DNA from: Corynebacterium maris DSM 45190
GTDB lineage: Bacteria > Actinomycetota > Actinomycetes > Mycobacteriales > Mycobacteriaceae
Direction of reading: 5' to 3'
Length of the DNA: 64,000 nt
Assembly (NCBI RefSeq): GCF_000442645.1
Contig: NC_021915.1
Coordinates: 2,604,001 to 2,668,000, forward strand
Shown here: positions 1-8,584 of the stretch, one piece after another
Layout: each line of letters starts with the position of its first letter
How positions within the stretch are numbered: position 1 is the stretch's first letter
The notes under the pieces: model-generated
Told to the model about the DNA's origin: nothing
Databases searched by the model: none
Seen by the model: only the letters and a program-made list of their open reading frames with translations
Position numbers and translations under genes: made by a program

Positions 1-118
1 CTCGCACGCCGCCCGCAGCGGCGTGTCCACCAACCAGGACACCGAGCTGATCCCCTTCGCCGAGCTGATGCGCCGACTGCAGGAGGAGCGCGAGCAGGGC
101 GGCCCCGACCGTCGATGA
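1..118 (+). CDS. C-terminal end of a probable MmpL-family transporter (partial)
   Basis: Only the last 38 codons are in the window, in the frame ending with TGA at 116-118. The tail is charged and ends in an Arg/Glu-rich helix (ELMRRLQEER), which suits the cytoplasmic C-terminus of an RND/MMPL membrane protein but cannot prove it. The guess of an MmpL3/CmpL1-type trehalose-monomycolate flippase comes from C. glutamicum gene order, where such a gene precedes the two membrane-protein genes that follow here. The stop overlaps the next start as ATGA, so the genes are translationally coupled. Confidence 0.5.
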   Translation, partial: SHAARSGVSTNQDTELIPFAELMRRLQEEREQGGPDRR

Positions 119-1197
119 AGTCCCTGCGCGCCCTCGCCGCCAACCGCTGGTTCCAGTGGTCGGCGTCGTTGGCGATCCTGGTGATCGTGCTGCTGGCCTT
201 CCGGGACCAGCTGCCGTTCATCGGCCAGGCCGTCGCGGAACTGCGCGACACGGCCCCCGGGCCGCTGGTGTTGGCCGCGCTCAGCGCCCTGCTGTCGATC
301 CTGGCGATGGCCGAAGTGATGCGCCTGCTCCTGCGCGCCGGCTCCGTGCGCGTCCCCCTGTACGAGACCAACGCCCTGACCCTGGCCTCCAACGCCTGGT
401 CCACGTCCCTGCCGGGCGGCCCGGCCTTCTCTGCGGTGCTGACCTTCCAGGTGCAACGGCGCTGGGGCGCGAGCATCCTGCTGTGCGGCTGGTTCTTCAT
501 CATGAGCTCCGCGATCTCCACGATGTGGCTGGTGCTCATCGGCGCCGCCGCCGTACTCTTCCTCGGCGCGCAGGTCTCCGTGTGGTCGCTGGGGGTCAGC
601 TTCCTGCTCATGCTCGCCGCCGGGGCGGGCGTGTACTGGATCATGAAGAACCCGGCCACCCTGGAGCGGTGGATCCGCTCCCTCCTGCCGCGCCTGAACG
701 GGCTGCTGCGACGCGACCGGCAGGCGGGTGTGAACGGCGCCGTGGAGCAGATCCGGCAACTGGACTCCGTGCATTTCTCCGGAGGCTCCTTCGCGGTCGT
801 CTCCATCTATTCGCTGGCCAATCGACTATTCGACGCCGCGACCCTGTGGCTGGCCGTGTGGGCGGTGAGCGGGCACCTGCCCGGGCTGACCGCCGGGGAA
901 AACCAGACCACCGTCATGGGCGTGGCCCTGGCCTACATCACCGCCAAACTCGCCGGCTCGGCGCAGGTGACCCCGGGCGGCCTGGGCACGGTGGAGGCGG
1001 CGATCATCGCCACGCTGGTGGCCACCGGCATGACCGCCGTCGACGCGACCGCCGCCGCGCTGGTCTACCGGGTGATCTCCTTCGCACTGATCACCGTCAT
1101 CGGATGGATCGTCTACGTGGTCCACTACGCCCGCGACGGTTTCAGCGGCCCCCACCAGCTGCGCCGGCGTGCGCAGGAATCAGCCCAGAGCGCCTAA
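115..1197 (+). CDS. YbhN/UPF0104 family (LPG synthase TM-region-like) membrane protein
   Basis: A 360-residue integral membrane protein with about eight hydrophobic segments, the first at residues 15-30. It belongs to the lysylphosphatidylglycerol synthase transmembrane-region family. The diagnostic signature is a Pro-Gly-Gly-Leu-Gly-Thr-Val-Glu-Ala loop at about residues 285-295, just before the last two helices; a second Pro-Gly-Gly lies near residue 100. There is no C-terminal aminoacyl-transferase domain, so it is not a full MprF/LysX. Family members are proposed lipid flippases or transporters. The start overlaps the stop of the preceding gene (ATGA), and the position next to the mycolate locus suggests an envelope-lipid role. 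The exact substrate is unknown. Confidence 0.82.
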   Translation: MKSLRALAANRWFQWSASLAILVIVLLAFRDQLPFIGQAVAELRDTAPGPLVLAALSALLSILAMAEVMRLLLRAGSVRVPLYETNALTLASNAWSTSLPGGPAFSAVLTFQVQRRWGASILLCGWFFIMSSAISTMWLVLIGAAAVLFLGAQVSVWSLGVSFLLMLAAGAGVYWIMKNPATLERWIRSLLPRLNGLLRRDRQAGVNGAVEQIRQLDSVHFSGGSFAVVSIYSLANRLFDAATLWLAVWAVSGHLPGLTAGENQTTVMGVALAYITAKLAGSAQVTPGGLGTVEAAIIATLVATGMTAVDATAAALVYRVISFALITVIGWIVYVVHYARDGFSGPHQLRRRAQESAQSA

Positions 1198-1252
1198 AGA
1201 GCTAGACTCATCGGCGACACTGCCCCACCCCGCACCCTGGAGGTCGCCCACC

Positions 1253-1636
1253 ATGAGCCGCGCCAGTGCCATCATCGCCGACGTCGTCGCCATCGCCGTG
1301 TTCGCCCTGCTCGCCCGCATGGCGCACCAGTCCGACGACATGCCGTTCACTTTCGGCGGCTGGCTGTCCACGCTGTGGCCTTTCCTCATCGGCGTGGCCG
1401 CCGCCTGGGTCGTCATCGCCGCCGCCAAGTGGGACGGGGCGAAGCTGCACCCAGCGGGCTGGGTCGCGTGGCTCATCGTGGTCGTCGTCGGCTTAAGTAT
1501 CTGGGGCATCCGCAACCAGGCCTTCCCCCACTGGTCGTTCATCATCGTCGCCTCGGTCATGTCCGTGATCCTCATGCTCGGCTGGCGGGCGGTGGCCACG
1601 GCCGTCACCCGGCGGAAAACGACGGTCGCGGTCTAA
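1253..1636 (+). CDS. DUF3054 family membrane protein
   Basis: A 127-residue protein with four hydrophobic segments (about residues 5-20, 35-55, 65-80 and 88-108) and a short basic tail, matching the size and pattern of DUF3054 proteins. An upstream in-frame codon would add 28 polar residues, but GGAGG at 1239-1243 lies 9 nt before the ATG at 1253, so this start is preferred. It is probably the last gene of the transcript that includes the YbhN-like protein, because a strong hairpin follows 15 nt after the stop. No enzymatic motif is visible and the function is unknown. Confidence 0.8.
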   Translation: MSRASAIIADVVAIAVFALLARMAHQSDDMPFTFGGWLSTLWPFLIGVAAAWVVIAAAKWDGAKLHPAGWVAWLIVVVVGLSIWGIRNQAFPHWSFIIVASVMSVILMLGWRAVATAVTRRKTTVAV

Positions 1637-1650
1637 AGCACGGACACGAC

Positions 1651-1697
1651 GAAGCGCCGGGCATCCCACTCAGTCTGAGTGGGATGCCCGGCGCTTC
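1651..1697. terminator. Strong bidirectional terminator hairpin
   Basis: A perfect 23-bp inverted repeat (1651-1673 with 1675-1697) forms a long GC-rich stem with a minimal loop. It sits between the convergent ends of the DUF3054 gene (stop 1636, plus strand) and the 28-codon gene (stop 1723, minus strand), so it can end both transcripts. There is no long T-tract on either side. Confidence 0.8.
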
Positions 1698-1722
1698 TGG
1701 TCTTGACCTGGGCCCGGCCAGG

Positions 1723-1809
1723 CTAGAGGACGCTGACGCCCAGGTAATTGGCGCCCATCACGATGTAGTTGACGAGCTCGAAGATGATGTCCACTGCGGA
1801 GCTAAGCAT
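1723..1809 (-). CDS. Small 28-residue hydrophobic acidic peptide, PorA/PorH-like candidate
   Basis: A short open frame (ATG at 1809, TAG at 1723) with an excellent ribosome-binding site, TGGAGG, 5 nt before the start. It is followed 26 nt later by a strong terminator hairpin, as expected for a real 3' end. The peptide is 28 residues long with no Lys or Arg and only one Asp and one Glu. It is hydrophobic throughout (DIIFELVNYIVMG core) with Ser at positions 3, 4 and 26. This size and composition resemble the tiny alpha-helical mycomembrane proteins of Corynebacterium (PorA, PorH), which are O-mycoloylated on Ser, but I see no sequence identity to assign it. It lies just downstream of the accD-pks13-fadD32 mycolate genes. 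Function unproven. Confidence 0.6.
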   Translation of the reverse strand: MLSSAVDIIFELVNYIVMGANYLGVSVL

Positions 1810-1851
1810 GAGTGCCTCCAGAGATAGTTGGCGGTGTTCACGGTCTGGCCT

Positions 1852-1892
1852 GCCGACCACGCGCCCGCCCTGCGACAGGGCGGGACGTCGGC
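1852..1892 (-). repeat. Nested hairpin between accD and the small peptide gene
   Basis: An outer stem GCCGAC/GTCGGC (1852-1857 with 1887-1892) encloses an inner perfect 9-bp stem CCCGCCCTG/CAGGGCGGG (1864-1872 with 1876-1884) with a 3-nt loop. It lies in the 124-nt spacer after the accD stop. It could be an intrinsic terminator or attenuator of the pks13-accD transcript, or a 5'-UTR structure for the small gene. No T-run follows on the minus strand, so readthrough is plausible. Confidence 0.55.
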
Positions 1893-1933
1893 AAGCTCTT
1901 CTTCCCTATCTGTCGGCCACGGCGGCCATCGTG

Positions 1934-3505
1934 TTACATCGGGATGATGTTGTGCTTTTTCGGCAGGTCGCGGACGTCCTTGGTGCGCAGCTGACGCAGC
2001 GCCCGGCGCAGCGCGAGCCGGGACTCGTGCGGCTGGATCATCGAATCGATGTACCCGCGCTCCGCGGCGACGTACGGGCTGGTCATGGACTCGTCGTAGA
2101 AGTCCATGAACACCTTCTTCATGTGCGCCCGCTGCTCCGGGTCCGTGATCGCGTCGAGCTGCTTGCCCTGGATCATCACCACCGCCGCGGCGGAACCCAT
2201 CACGGCGATCTGCGCGGTCGGCCACGCCAGGTTAATGTCTCCGGCCAGGTTTTTCGACCCCATCACCGCGTACGCGCCACCGTAGGCCTTGCGCACCACC
2301 AGCGTCACCTTCGGCACGGTCGCCTCCACCGCGGCGAAGGCGAGCTTCGCGCCGCGGTGGATCAGGCCGGCCTTCTCCTGCTCCACCCCGGGCAGGTAGC
2401 CGGGGGTGTCGACGACGAAGACGATCGGGATGTTGTAGGCGTCGCAGATGCGGATGAACCGCGCCGACTTGTCGGCGGCGTCCGCATCGATGCAGCCCGC
2501 CAGGTGCATGGGGTTGTTCGCCACATACCCCACCGTCTGGCCGTCGATGCGCCCGAAGGCGGTGATCATGTTCGGGGCGAAGTTCTCCTGCAGCTCGATG
2601 AGATCGTCGTCGTCGCCGAGCTGGACCAGCAGGTCCATCATGTCGTAGCCGGCGTTGGTGTCGTCCGGGATGAACTCGTCCAGCACCAGCTCGTCCTCGC
2701 CGGAGACGTCCTCGTCCGTGGGGGCCAGCACCGCCGGCGTCTCGTCGAAACACGTCAGCGGCAGGTGACCGAGCAGGTCGCGGACCAGGTCGAAGGCGTC
2801 GTCCTCGGAGTCGACGACGGCCTGGATGTTGCCGTTGAGCTCCTGCTGCCGCGCCCCGCCGAGCTCCGCGGAGGTGACGTCCTCGCCGGTGACCTCGCGG
2901 ATGACATTGGGGCCGGTGACGTACATCTCCGCCTCGCCGTCGACCGCGATGACGAAGTCGGTGGTCACCGGCGCGTACACCGCGCCGCCGGCGGACTTGC
3001 CCATCATGATCGAGATCTGCGGGCTGCGCCCGGACAACGGCATCTGGCGCCGCGAAATTTCCGAGTACATCGCCAGCGACGTCACCGCGTCCTGGATGCG
3101 GGCGCCGCCGGAGTCCTGGATGCCGATGACCGGGCACCCGATCTTGATGGCCATCTCCATGACTTCCACGACCTTCTTGCCGAAGGTCACCCCGACCGAG
3201 CCGCCGTAGACGGTCTTGTCGTGGGCGTAGACGCACACCGGGCGGCCGTCGATGCGCCCGTAGCCGGTGACCACGCCGTCGGAGTAGACGGCGTCGTCCA
3301 CGCCCGGGGTCTTGGCCAAAGCGCCGATCTCAGTGAAAGAGCCCTCGTCCAGCAGGCGGGCGATGCGGTCGCGCGGGGTGGAGCGGCCGGCCTCGTCGCG
3401 CTTGGTCCGCGCGCGCTCCGAACCGGGGTCCTGCGCCGTCTCCAGCCGCTCGCGCAGGTCCGCGAGCTTGTCGGCGGTGCTCATCGCTGTCACTGGCTTA
3501 CTCAC
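1934..3505 (-). CDS. accD3: Acyl-CoA carboxylase beta (carboxyltransferase) subunit, mycolate branch
   Basis: A 523-residue biotin-dependent carboxyltransferase subunit of the normal length for propionyl/acyl-CoA carboxylases. It carries the crotonase-like N- and C-domains with the oxyanion-hole glycine-rich segments (IQDSGGARIQDAV at about 125-137; PGYLPGVEQE at about 370; AYGGAYAVMGSK at about 410). It should carboxylate a long acyl-CoA or acyl-AMP-derived chain, giving the carboxylated extender that Pks13 condenses with the meromycolate. It is the orthologue of mycobacterial AccD4 and, by position, C. glutamicum AccD3. The GTG start at 3505 overlaps the pks13 stop (GTGA); an ATG at 3484 is an alternative. 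Confidence 0.9.
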   Translation of the reverse strand: MSKPVTAMSTADKLADLRERLETAQDPGSERARTKRDEAGRSTPRDRIARLLDEGSFTEIGALAKTPGVDDAVYSDGVVTGYGRIDGRPVCVYAHDKTVYGGSVGVTFGKKVVEVMEMAIKIGCPVIGIQDSGGARIQDAVTSLAMYSEISRRQMPLSGRSPQISIMMGKSAGGAVYAPVTTDFVIAVDGEAEMYVTGPNVIREVTGEDVTSAELGGARQQELNGNIQAVVDSEDDAFDLVRDLLGHLPLTCFDETPAVLAPTDEDVSGEDELVLDEFIPDDTNAGYDMMDLLVQLGDDDDLIELQENFAPNMITAFGRIDGQTVGYVANNPMHLAGCIDADAADKSARFIRICDAYNIPIVFVVDTPGYLPGVEQEKAGLIHRGAKLAFAAVEATVPKVTLVVRKAYGGAYAVMGSKNLAGDINLAWPTAQIAVMGSAAAVVMIQGKQLDAITDPEQRAHMKKVFMDFYDESMTSPYVAAERGYIDSMIQPHESRLALRRALRQLRTKDVRDLPKKHNIIPM

Positions 3506-6500
3506 CTGATCCTTTTCATCATGTGTGCCCCGACGATCCCGATCGCCGGCTCGTCCGGCACCGCCAGGTGGTCGCCCGGCAGCTGCACAATCTCTAAATC
3601 ATCGACGATAGCGGCCCACCCGCCGTCGGGGTCAATCTCCGCGTACGCCGGCTCCAGCTCGATGGCGCCGTCGTGCATCCGCTCGGAGCGGAACAACAGC
3701 ACCGGAACCTCGACCGACACCCAACGGGCGAAGTCCAGGTTGCCCAGGATCTGGTTGTCCACGAAGCTGGCGCGCTGGTGCTCCAGGATACCGGCGGACA
3801 GGCCGTGGGCGGAAGCGTCGGTGGTGGCCAGGTACTGCTCCAACATGCCCAGCAGCGCCTCTTCCCCGGCGGTCTCCAGCAGCTCGAAGGGCACCTCGAA
3901 CTCCAGGCCGTAGGTCTTCTTGGCGAAGTCCGCGTAGCGGCGCCAGCGCGCCTTGGTCTCCTCCATCGTCTTCGGCGCCGGGTTCGCCGGCTGGGTGGTG
4001 TCCAGCAGCGCGATGTGGTCGACGACGACGTCCGTGTCCTGCAGCTGGTGCGCGACCTCGTAGGCCAGCGCGCCGCCGAAGGACCAGCCGCCGAGGACCA
4101 CCGGGCGGCCCTCGGAGTAGGCCGCGATGTCGGAGACGTAGGCCGCCGCCCGCTCTGCCAGCGAACCTTCGAGGCGCTCCACCCCGTAGACCGGGACGTC
4201 CTCGTCCAGGCGGCGGGTCAGCGGCTCATAGACGACGGTGGTGCCGCCGGCCGGGTGGAATAAGAACACGGCCGGCTTCTCCGAGCCCTCCGGGCGGGGG
4301 CGCAGGATGCGGATATTGCCTTCCACCGGGGTCTCCAGTCCCTCGCGGACCAGATCGCCGAGGGGCTCCAAAGTCGTGGCTTCGCGCACCGTCGCGGCGC
4401 TGACTTCAATGCCGGAGCGCTCCGTCAGGCGCTCGGCGATGCGCTGGGCTTGCTCGTCGGTCAGCTCCGGCAGCGGGCTGGTCACGCCGGCCACGGCGGA
4501 ACCGGTGACCGTGGCCCACGTGCCGAAGACCATGCGCTCGGAGGCGTCGCGCGGGGCCACGCCCACGCCCTGGCCCTGCTCCTCCGGGGTGGCCTGCTCG
4601 GCGGTCGCCGCACCGACGCCCTCGCCCTGGACCGGGCTCATCGCGGCGTCGACCTCGCCGACCGGCTCGGCGCCACCCTGGGCGACGGCGTCCTCGACCA
4701 TGGCGACCACGTCCGCGACGGACGCGTCGCGCAGCGCCTGCACCTGCAGCGGCGGGATCTGGAAGTCGTTTTCCACCCGGTTCTTGATGCGCATGCCCAT
4801 CAAAGAATCCAGGCCCAGGTCGATCAGCGGCAGTTCGCCGGGCAGGTCCTCGACGTCGTAGCCCATCGACTCGGAGACGATCGCCCGCAGGCGCTCCTCC
4901 ACGGATTCGCCGCTGTCCGGGTCCCACCGCACGGCCTCGACGTCGAGGTCGTCGTCAAAGCCTCCCGGTGCGGGGGCCGCCGGGGCCGGCGCCGCGTCAT
5001 AGCCCACGGGCTCGACGCCGGCCAGGGCGCTGGCGAAGCCTTCCTCGATCAGGGTGGTCTCGCCGGCGGCGTCGACGGCGTACACCGCCAGATTCAGACC
5101 GCCCAGGCCCGACTCCACCATCGTGGTCACCTCACCGGAGGCGGGCAGCGTGCTGTGCCCCTTGGTGGCCACCAGCTGCGCCTCGGCGTTGACCGCGGCG
5201 GCCGCGGATTCCAGCAGCGCCAGCGCCGAGGGCGCCTGGTCGGCGTTCGTGCTGAACGCCACCGCGCCACCCGGCAGCGTGACCTTCGTTCCCGGCAGGC
5301 CGGCGGCCGACCCCGCACTGGGACGCGCGTTGGTCCAGTAGCTCAATTCCTTGAACTCGGTGACGGGGGCGTCGATGCGCTCGCCGTCGCCGTAGAGCGC
5401 GCCGAAGTCCACCGGCATGCCCGCGACATAGAGCTTCGCCAGCAGGTCCCGGATGGAGTCGGCTTCCTCGACCTTGCGCTTGAGCACGTACAACAGCTGC
5501 GCGTCGGCCTTGCCGACGGCAAACGCCGTGTTCATCATGCCCATGATCCCCACCGGGTTCGGGGCGATCTCCACGAGCGTGGTGTGCCCGGCGGCCAGCG
5601 CCTGCTCGGTGGCGTCCTGGAACCACACCGGCTGGCGCGTCATGCGCAGGAAGTACTGGTCGTCGTGGATGACCGAGCCGGCGGGGTAGACCTCGCCGCG
5701 GTCCACGGAGGAAAAGACCGGGATCGTGGTCGGCTGCGCAGCGATGCCGGCGATCTCACCGGCGAGGTCCGCCATGATCGGATCCAGCGCAGAGGTGTGC
5801 CCAGAGCCTTTGACCTGCAGCTTGCGGGCGAACTTGCCCTCTTCCTCCAGCTGGGCGACCAGCGTATCGACGGCCGAGGCCGGCCCGCCCACCGTGGTCA
5901 TGCCCGGCCCGGCGTACACGGCCGGCTCCACGCCGTTAAGCGCCTCGTCGGCGTCGACGAGTTCGGTGAGCTGCTCGCGGGTGAGCTCGACGACGGCCAT
6001 GGCGCCTTCCTGCTCGGTGCCGGCGATCATCTCCTCGCCCTCGCCCATGAGACGGGCGCGGTGGCAGGCGATGAGCATGCCGTCCTTCGCGGAGATCCCG
6101 CCCGCGGCATACGCCGCGGCGATCTCGCCCATGGACATACCCGCCACCGCCGCCGGCTTCGCCCCGAAACTGGCCAGCAGGTCGGTGACCGCTATCTGGA
6201 TGGCGGTGACCGTGACCTGCGCGGTCTCCGTGTCATAGGTCTGCTCGTCGTCGCGGATGATCTCCAGCATCGACCAGCCGGACTCGAAGTCGACGTACCC
6301 GTCGAGCTCCTCCATCCGGGCGGTGAACAGCGGGCTCATCTCGAGCAGCTTCTTGGCCATCTTGCGGTGCTGGGAACCGAAGCCCGAGTACACGAACACC
6401 GGGCCCGTGGGCGACGGGGAATCCGCCGCGACCGACCCGATCGACGTCTTGCCCTCGGCGACCTGACGCAGCCGCTTGACCGCGTCCGCGACGTTGTCCG

Positions 6501-8328
6501 CCGTGACGACGGCGCGGCTGCGGCCGTGGTTGCGCCCCGCCAGGGAACGCGACACCGGCACGAGGTCGACGTCGTCACGGCCCTCCAGGAAATCGGCCAG
6601 GTTGGCGGCCGCCTTCGCCCGGCGCGACGGCAGCAGCCCGGAGACCGGCAGCGCCACGGCATTGGGATTGTCCGGGTCGATCAGCTGCGACGGGGTGGAC
6701 TGCGGGGCGGGCTCGCCGTCGTCGAGGTAGTCTTCGGCGACGAATTCGCTGACCACGACATGCGCGTTGGTGCCGCCGAAACCGAAGCCGGAGACGCCCG
6801 CGATCTTGCGGCCGGAGTATTCGGGCCATTCGCGGGGGTCTTCGACGAGCTCGAGTTTTTCGGCGTCGAAGTCGATGTAGCGGTTGGGTTCGGTGTAGTT
6901 GATCGACGGCGGCAGGGTGTCGTTCTGGATGGACTGCACGACCTTGACCAGGCCGGCGACCCCGGCGGCGGATTCGGCGTGGCCCAGGTTGGTCTTCACG
7001 GAACCCAGCAGCGTCGGGTGCTTGGCTTCGCGGCCAGTGCCCAGGACCTCGCCGAGGGCGGTGGCCTCGATGGGGTCGCCGAGGATGGTGCCGGTGCCGT
7101 GGGCCTCGACGTAGTCCACGTCGGCCGGGTCTATGCCCGCGTCCGCGTAAGCGCGTTCCAGCACGTCGGCCTGGGCTTCCGGGTTGGGGGCGGTCAGGCC
7201 GTTGGAGTGGCCGTCGGAGTTGACCGCGGAACCCTTGATCACGGCGAGGACGTCGTCGCCGTCGGCCAGGGCGTCCGCGACGCGCTTGAGCACGAGCACG
7301 CCGACGCCTTCGGCGCGGACGAAGCCGTCCGCGTCGTCGGAGAAGGCGTGGATGCCTCCGGAGGGGCTGATCACGCCGAGTTCGCCGAACGCCGTAGAGA
7401 CGAACGGGCTGGCCAGGATGTTCACGCCGCCGGCCAGGGCCACGTCGGCGTCGCCGGCGCGCAGGGCACGCACGGCGTCGTGGGTGGCGACCAACGAGGA
7501 CGAACAGGCGGTGTCGACGTTGACGGAAGGCCCACGGAAGTCGAAGGCGTAGGACACGCGGTTGGGGATGATCGAGCTGGCGGTGCCGGTCAGCGCGTAG
7601 GGGTGGGCCTCCGCCGGGTCGGCGGTGATGAGCATGCCGTAGTCGTTGCTGGACGAGCCCATGAACACGCCGACGGCAGCCCCGCGCAGCTGGCTGGGCG
7701 GCAGGTGGGCGTCTTCTAAGGCGTGCCAGACCTCCTCCAACAGCAGCCGTTGCTGCGGGTCCATGTTGGCGGCCTCCACCGGGGACAGGCCGAAGAATTC
7801 GTTGTCGAAGACGTCGATGCCGTCCAGGTAGCCGCCGGCGGTGCTGACGGCGTCGATCTTGGCGGTGGTGACCGGGTCGGCGGCGTACTCCGCCCACCGA
7901 CCTTCCGGGCGCTCGCCGGTGGCGGAACGGCCTTCGATGAGCAGGCGCCAGTATTCGTCGAGGTTCTTCGCGCCGGGGAAGCGGGCGGACATGCCGACTA
8001 CGGCGATGTCGTGGGTGCCGGGGGCGCCGGCCGTCGGCGCGGCGGGGCGGGAGGTACGGCGGGTGGCGGTCTCGGCCGGGGGCCCGTCGACCAGTCGCTT
8101 CGCCAGCTGGGCGATCGTCGGATACTCGTAGGCGATCGTCGCGTCGAGCTGTGTGTCCAGCAGGTTTTCCAGCTCTCCGGACAGCACCACGGCGTCACGG
8201 GAGGACAGACCGAAGCGTTCCATCGGGGTGGCGTCGGTGATCTCGTCCACGCTCAGTTCCGTGGTGCGCGCGACCCAGTTCTTCAGCCACTCCCGGAGTT
8301 GGGACTCGGTCATCGAGGTTGAGCTCAT
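3502..8328 (-). CDS. pks13: Polyketide synthase Pks13, mycolic acid condensase
   Basis: A 1608-residue multidomain condensase. Domains in order are: N-terminal ACP with phosphopantetheine Ser43 in GLSSRD; ketosynthase about 105-545 with Cys275 (DTACSSS), His410 (EAHGTGT) and His450 (KTNLGHAE); acyltransferase about 645-960 with Ser732 in GMSMGE; second ACP with Ser1175 in GLDSL; and a C-terminal thioesterase about 1345-1608 with Ser1416 in GWSFGG and a late His in GDHLAVPD. This is the Pks13 architecture: the N-ACP takes the FadD32-activated chain, the AT loads the carboxylated chain, the KS condenses them and the TE transfers the product to trehalose. It is somewhat shorter than mycobacterial Pks13 in the linkers. 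It sits between fadD32 and accD. Confidence 0.97.
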   Translation of the reverse strand: MSSTSMTESQLREWLKNWVARTTELSVDEITDATPMERFGLSSRDAVVLSGELENLLDTQLDATIAYEYPTIAQLAKRLVDGPPAETATRRTSRPAAPTAGAPGTHDIAVVGMSARFPGAKNLDEYWRLLIEGRSATGERPEGRWAEYAADPVTTAKIDAVSTAGGYLDGIDVFDNEFFGLSPVEAANMDPQQRLLLEEVWHALEDAHLPPSQLRGAAVGVFMGSSSNDYGMLITADPAEAHPYALTGTASSIIPNRVSYAFDFRGPSVNVDTACSSSLVATHDAVRALRAGDADVALAGGVNILASPFVSTAFGELGVISPSGGIHAFSDDADGFVRAEGVGVLVLKRVADALADGDDVLAVIKGSAVNSDGHSNGLTAPNPEAQADVLERAYADAGIDPADVDYVEAHGTGTILGDPIEATALGEVLGTGREAKHPTLLGSVKTNLGHAESAAGVAGLVKVVQSIQNDTLPPSINYTEPNRYIDFDAEKLELVEDPREWPEYSGRKIAGVSGFGFGGTNAHVVVSEFVAEDYLDDGEPAPQSTPSQLIDPDNPNAVALPVSGLLPSRRAKAAANLADFLEGRDDVDLVPVSRSLAGRNHGRSRAVVTADNVADAVKRLRQVAEGKTSIGSVAADSPSPTGPVFVYSGFGSQHRKMAKKLLEMSPLFTARMEELDGYVDFESGWSMLEIIRDDEQTYDTETAQVTVTAIQIAVTDLLASFGAKPAAVAGMSMGEIAAAYAAGGISAKDGMLIACHRARLMGEGEEMIAGTEQEGAMAVVELTREQLTELVDADEALNGVEPAVYAGPGMTTVGGPASAVDTLVAQLEEEGKFARKLQVKGSGHTSALDPIMADLAGEIAGIAAQPTTIPVFSSVDRGEVYPAGSVIHDDQYFLRMTRQPVWFQDATEQALAAGHTTLVEIAPNPVGIMGMMNTAFAVGKADAQLLYVLKRKVEEADSIRDLLAKLYVAGMPVDFGALYGDGERIDAPVTEFKELSYWTNARPSAGSAAGLPGTKVTLPGGAVAFSTNADQAPSALALLESAAAAVNAEAQLVATKGHSTLPASGEVTTMVESGLGGLNLAVYAVDAAGETTLIEEGFASALAGVEPVGYDAAPAPAAPAPGGFDDDLDVEAVRWDPDSGESVEERLRAIVSESMGYDVEDLPGELPLIDLGLDSLMGMRIKNRVENDFQIPPLQVQALRDASVADVVAMVEDAVAQGGAEPVGEVDAAMSPVQGEGVGAATAEQATPEEQGQGVGVAPRDASERMVFGTWATVTGSAVAGVTSPLPELTDEQAQRIAERLTERSGIEVSAATVREATTLEPLGDLVREGLETPVEGNIRILRPRPEGSEKPAVFLFHPAGGTTVVYEPLTRRLDEDVPVYGVERLEGSLAERAAAYVSDIAAYSEGRPVVLGGWSFGGALAYEVAHQLQDTDVVVDHIALLDTTQPANPAPKTMEETKARWRRYADFAKKTYGLEFEVPFELLETAGEEALLGMLEQYLATTDASAHGLSAGILEHQRASFVDNQILGNLDFARWVSVEVPVLLFRSERMHDGAIELEPAYAEIDPDGGWAAIVDDLEIVQLPGDHLAVPDEPAIGIVGAHMMKRIR

Positions 8329-8540
8329 CCGAAGGATCTTCCTTACTAACTAAAAGAGGGACGTTGCCGGGCTGTTGCCGTTGATTATGACAATTGTCGT
8401 CGTAAACGCCACTAAGGTCTATGGCTGTCTATCGTCACATTGTTCCACGATGTTTCTTTCCCCAGCTCATTAGGCTGCGATACCGCAGAAAGTCTGTTCC
8501 GCCGGGGTGAGGCGGGCATCTCGCGGCGCCGAAAACGCGA

Positions 8541-8570
8541 AATCCTCCCGCCGGCCGGGGCGGGAGGATC
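8541..8570 (-). terminator. Terminator after fadD32
   Basis: On the minus strand an 11-bp stem (8569-8559 with 8552-8542) and 6-nt loop is followed by TTTCGCGTTTT, 15 nt downstream of the fadD32 stop. The 256-nt fadD32-pks13 spacer therefore probably contains both this (partial) terminator and a pks13 promoter. A GGAAG ribosome-binding site lies about 10 nt before the pks13 ATG. Confidence 0.6.
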
Positions 8571-8584
8571 ATCGGCTGGGGAGT

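Noticed and set aside
1769..3913. Open plus-strand frame of about 2.1 kb antisense to accD and the end of pks13
   Set aside because: Shadow frame of high-GC coding DNA; the composition is not protein-like.
4450..7719. Very long open frame on the plus strand inside pks13
   Set aside because: It is antisense to an unmistakable Pks13, is rich in Arg/Gly/Val/His as expected for a GC-rich shadow frame, and has no domain or ribosome-binding site.
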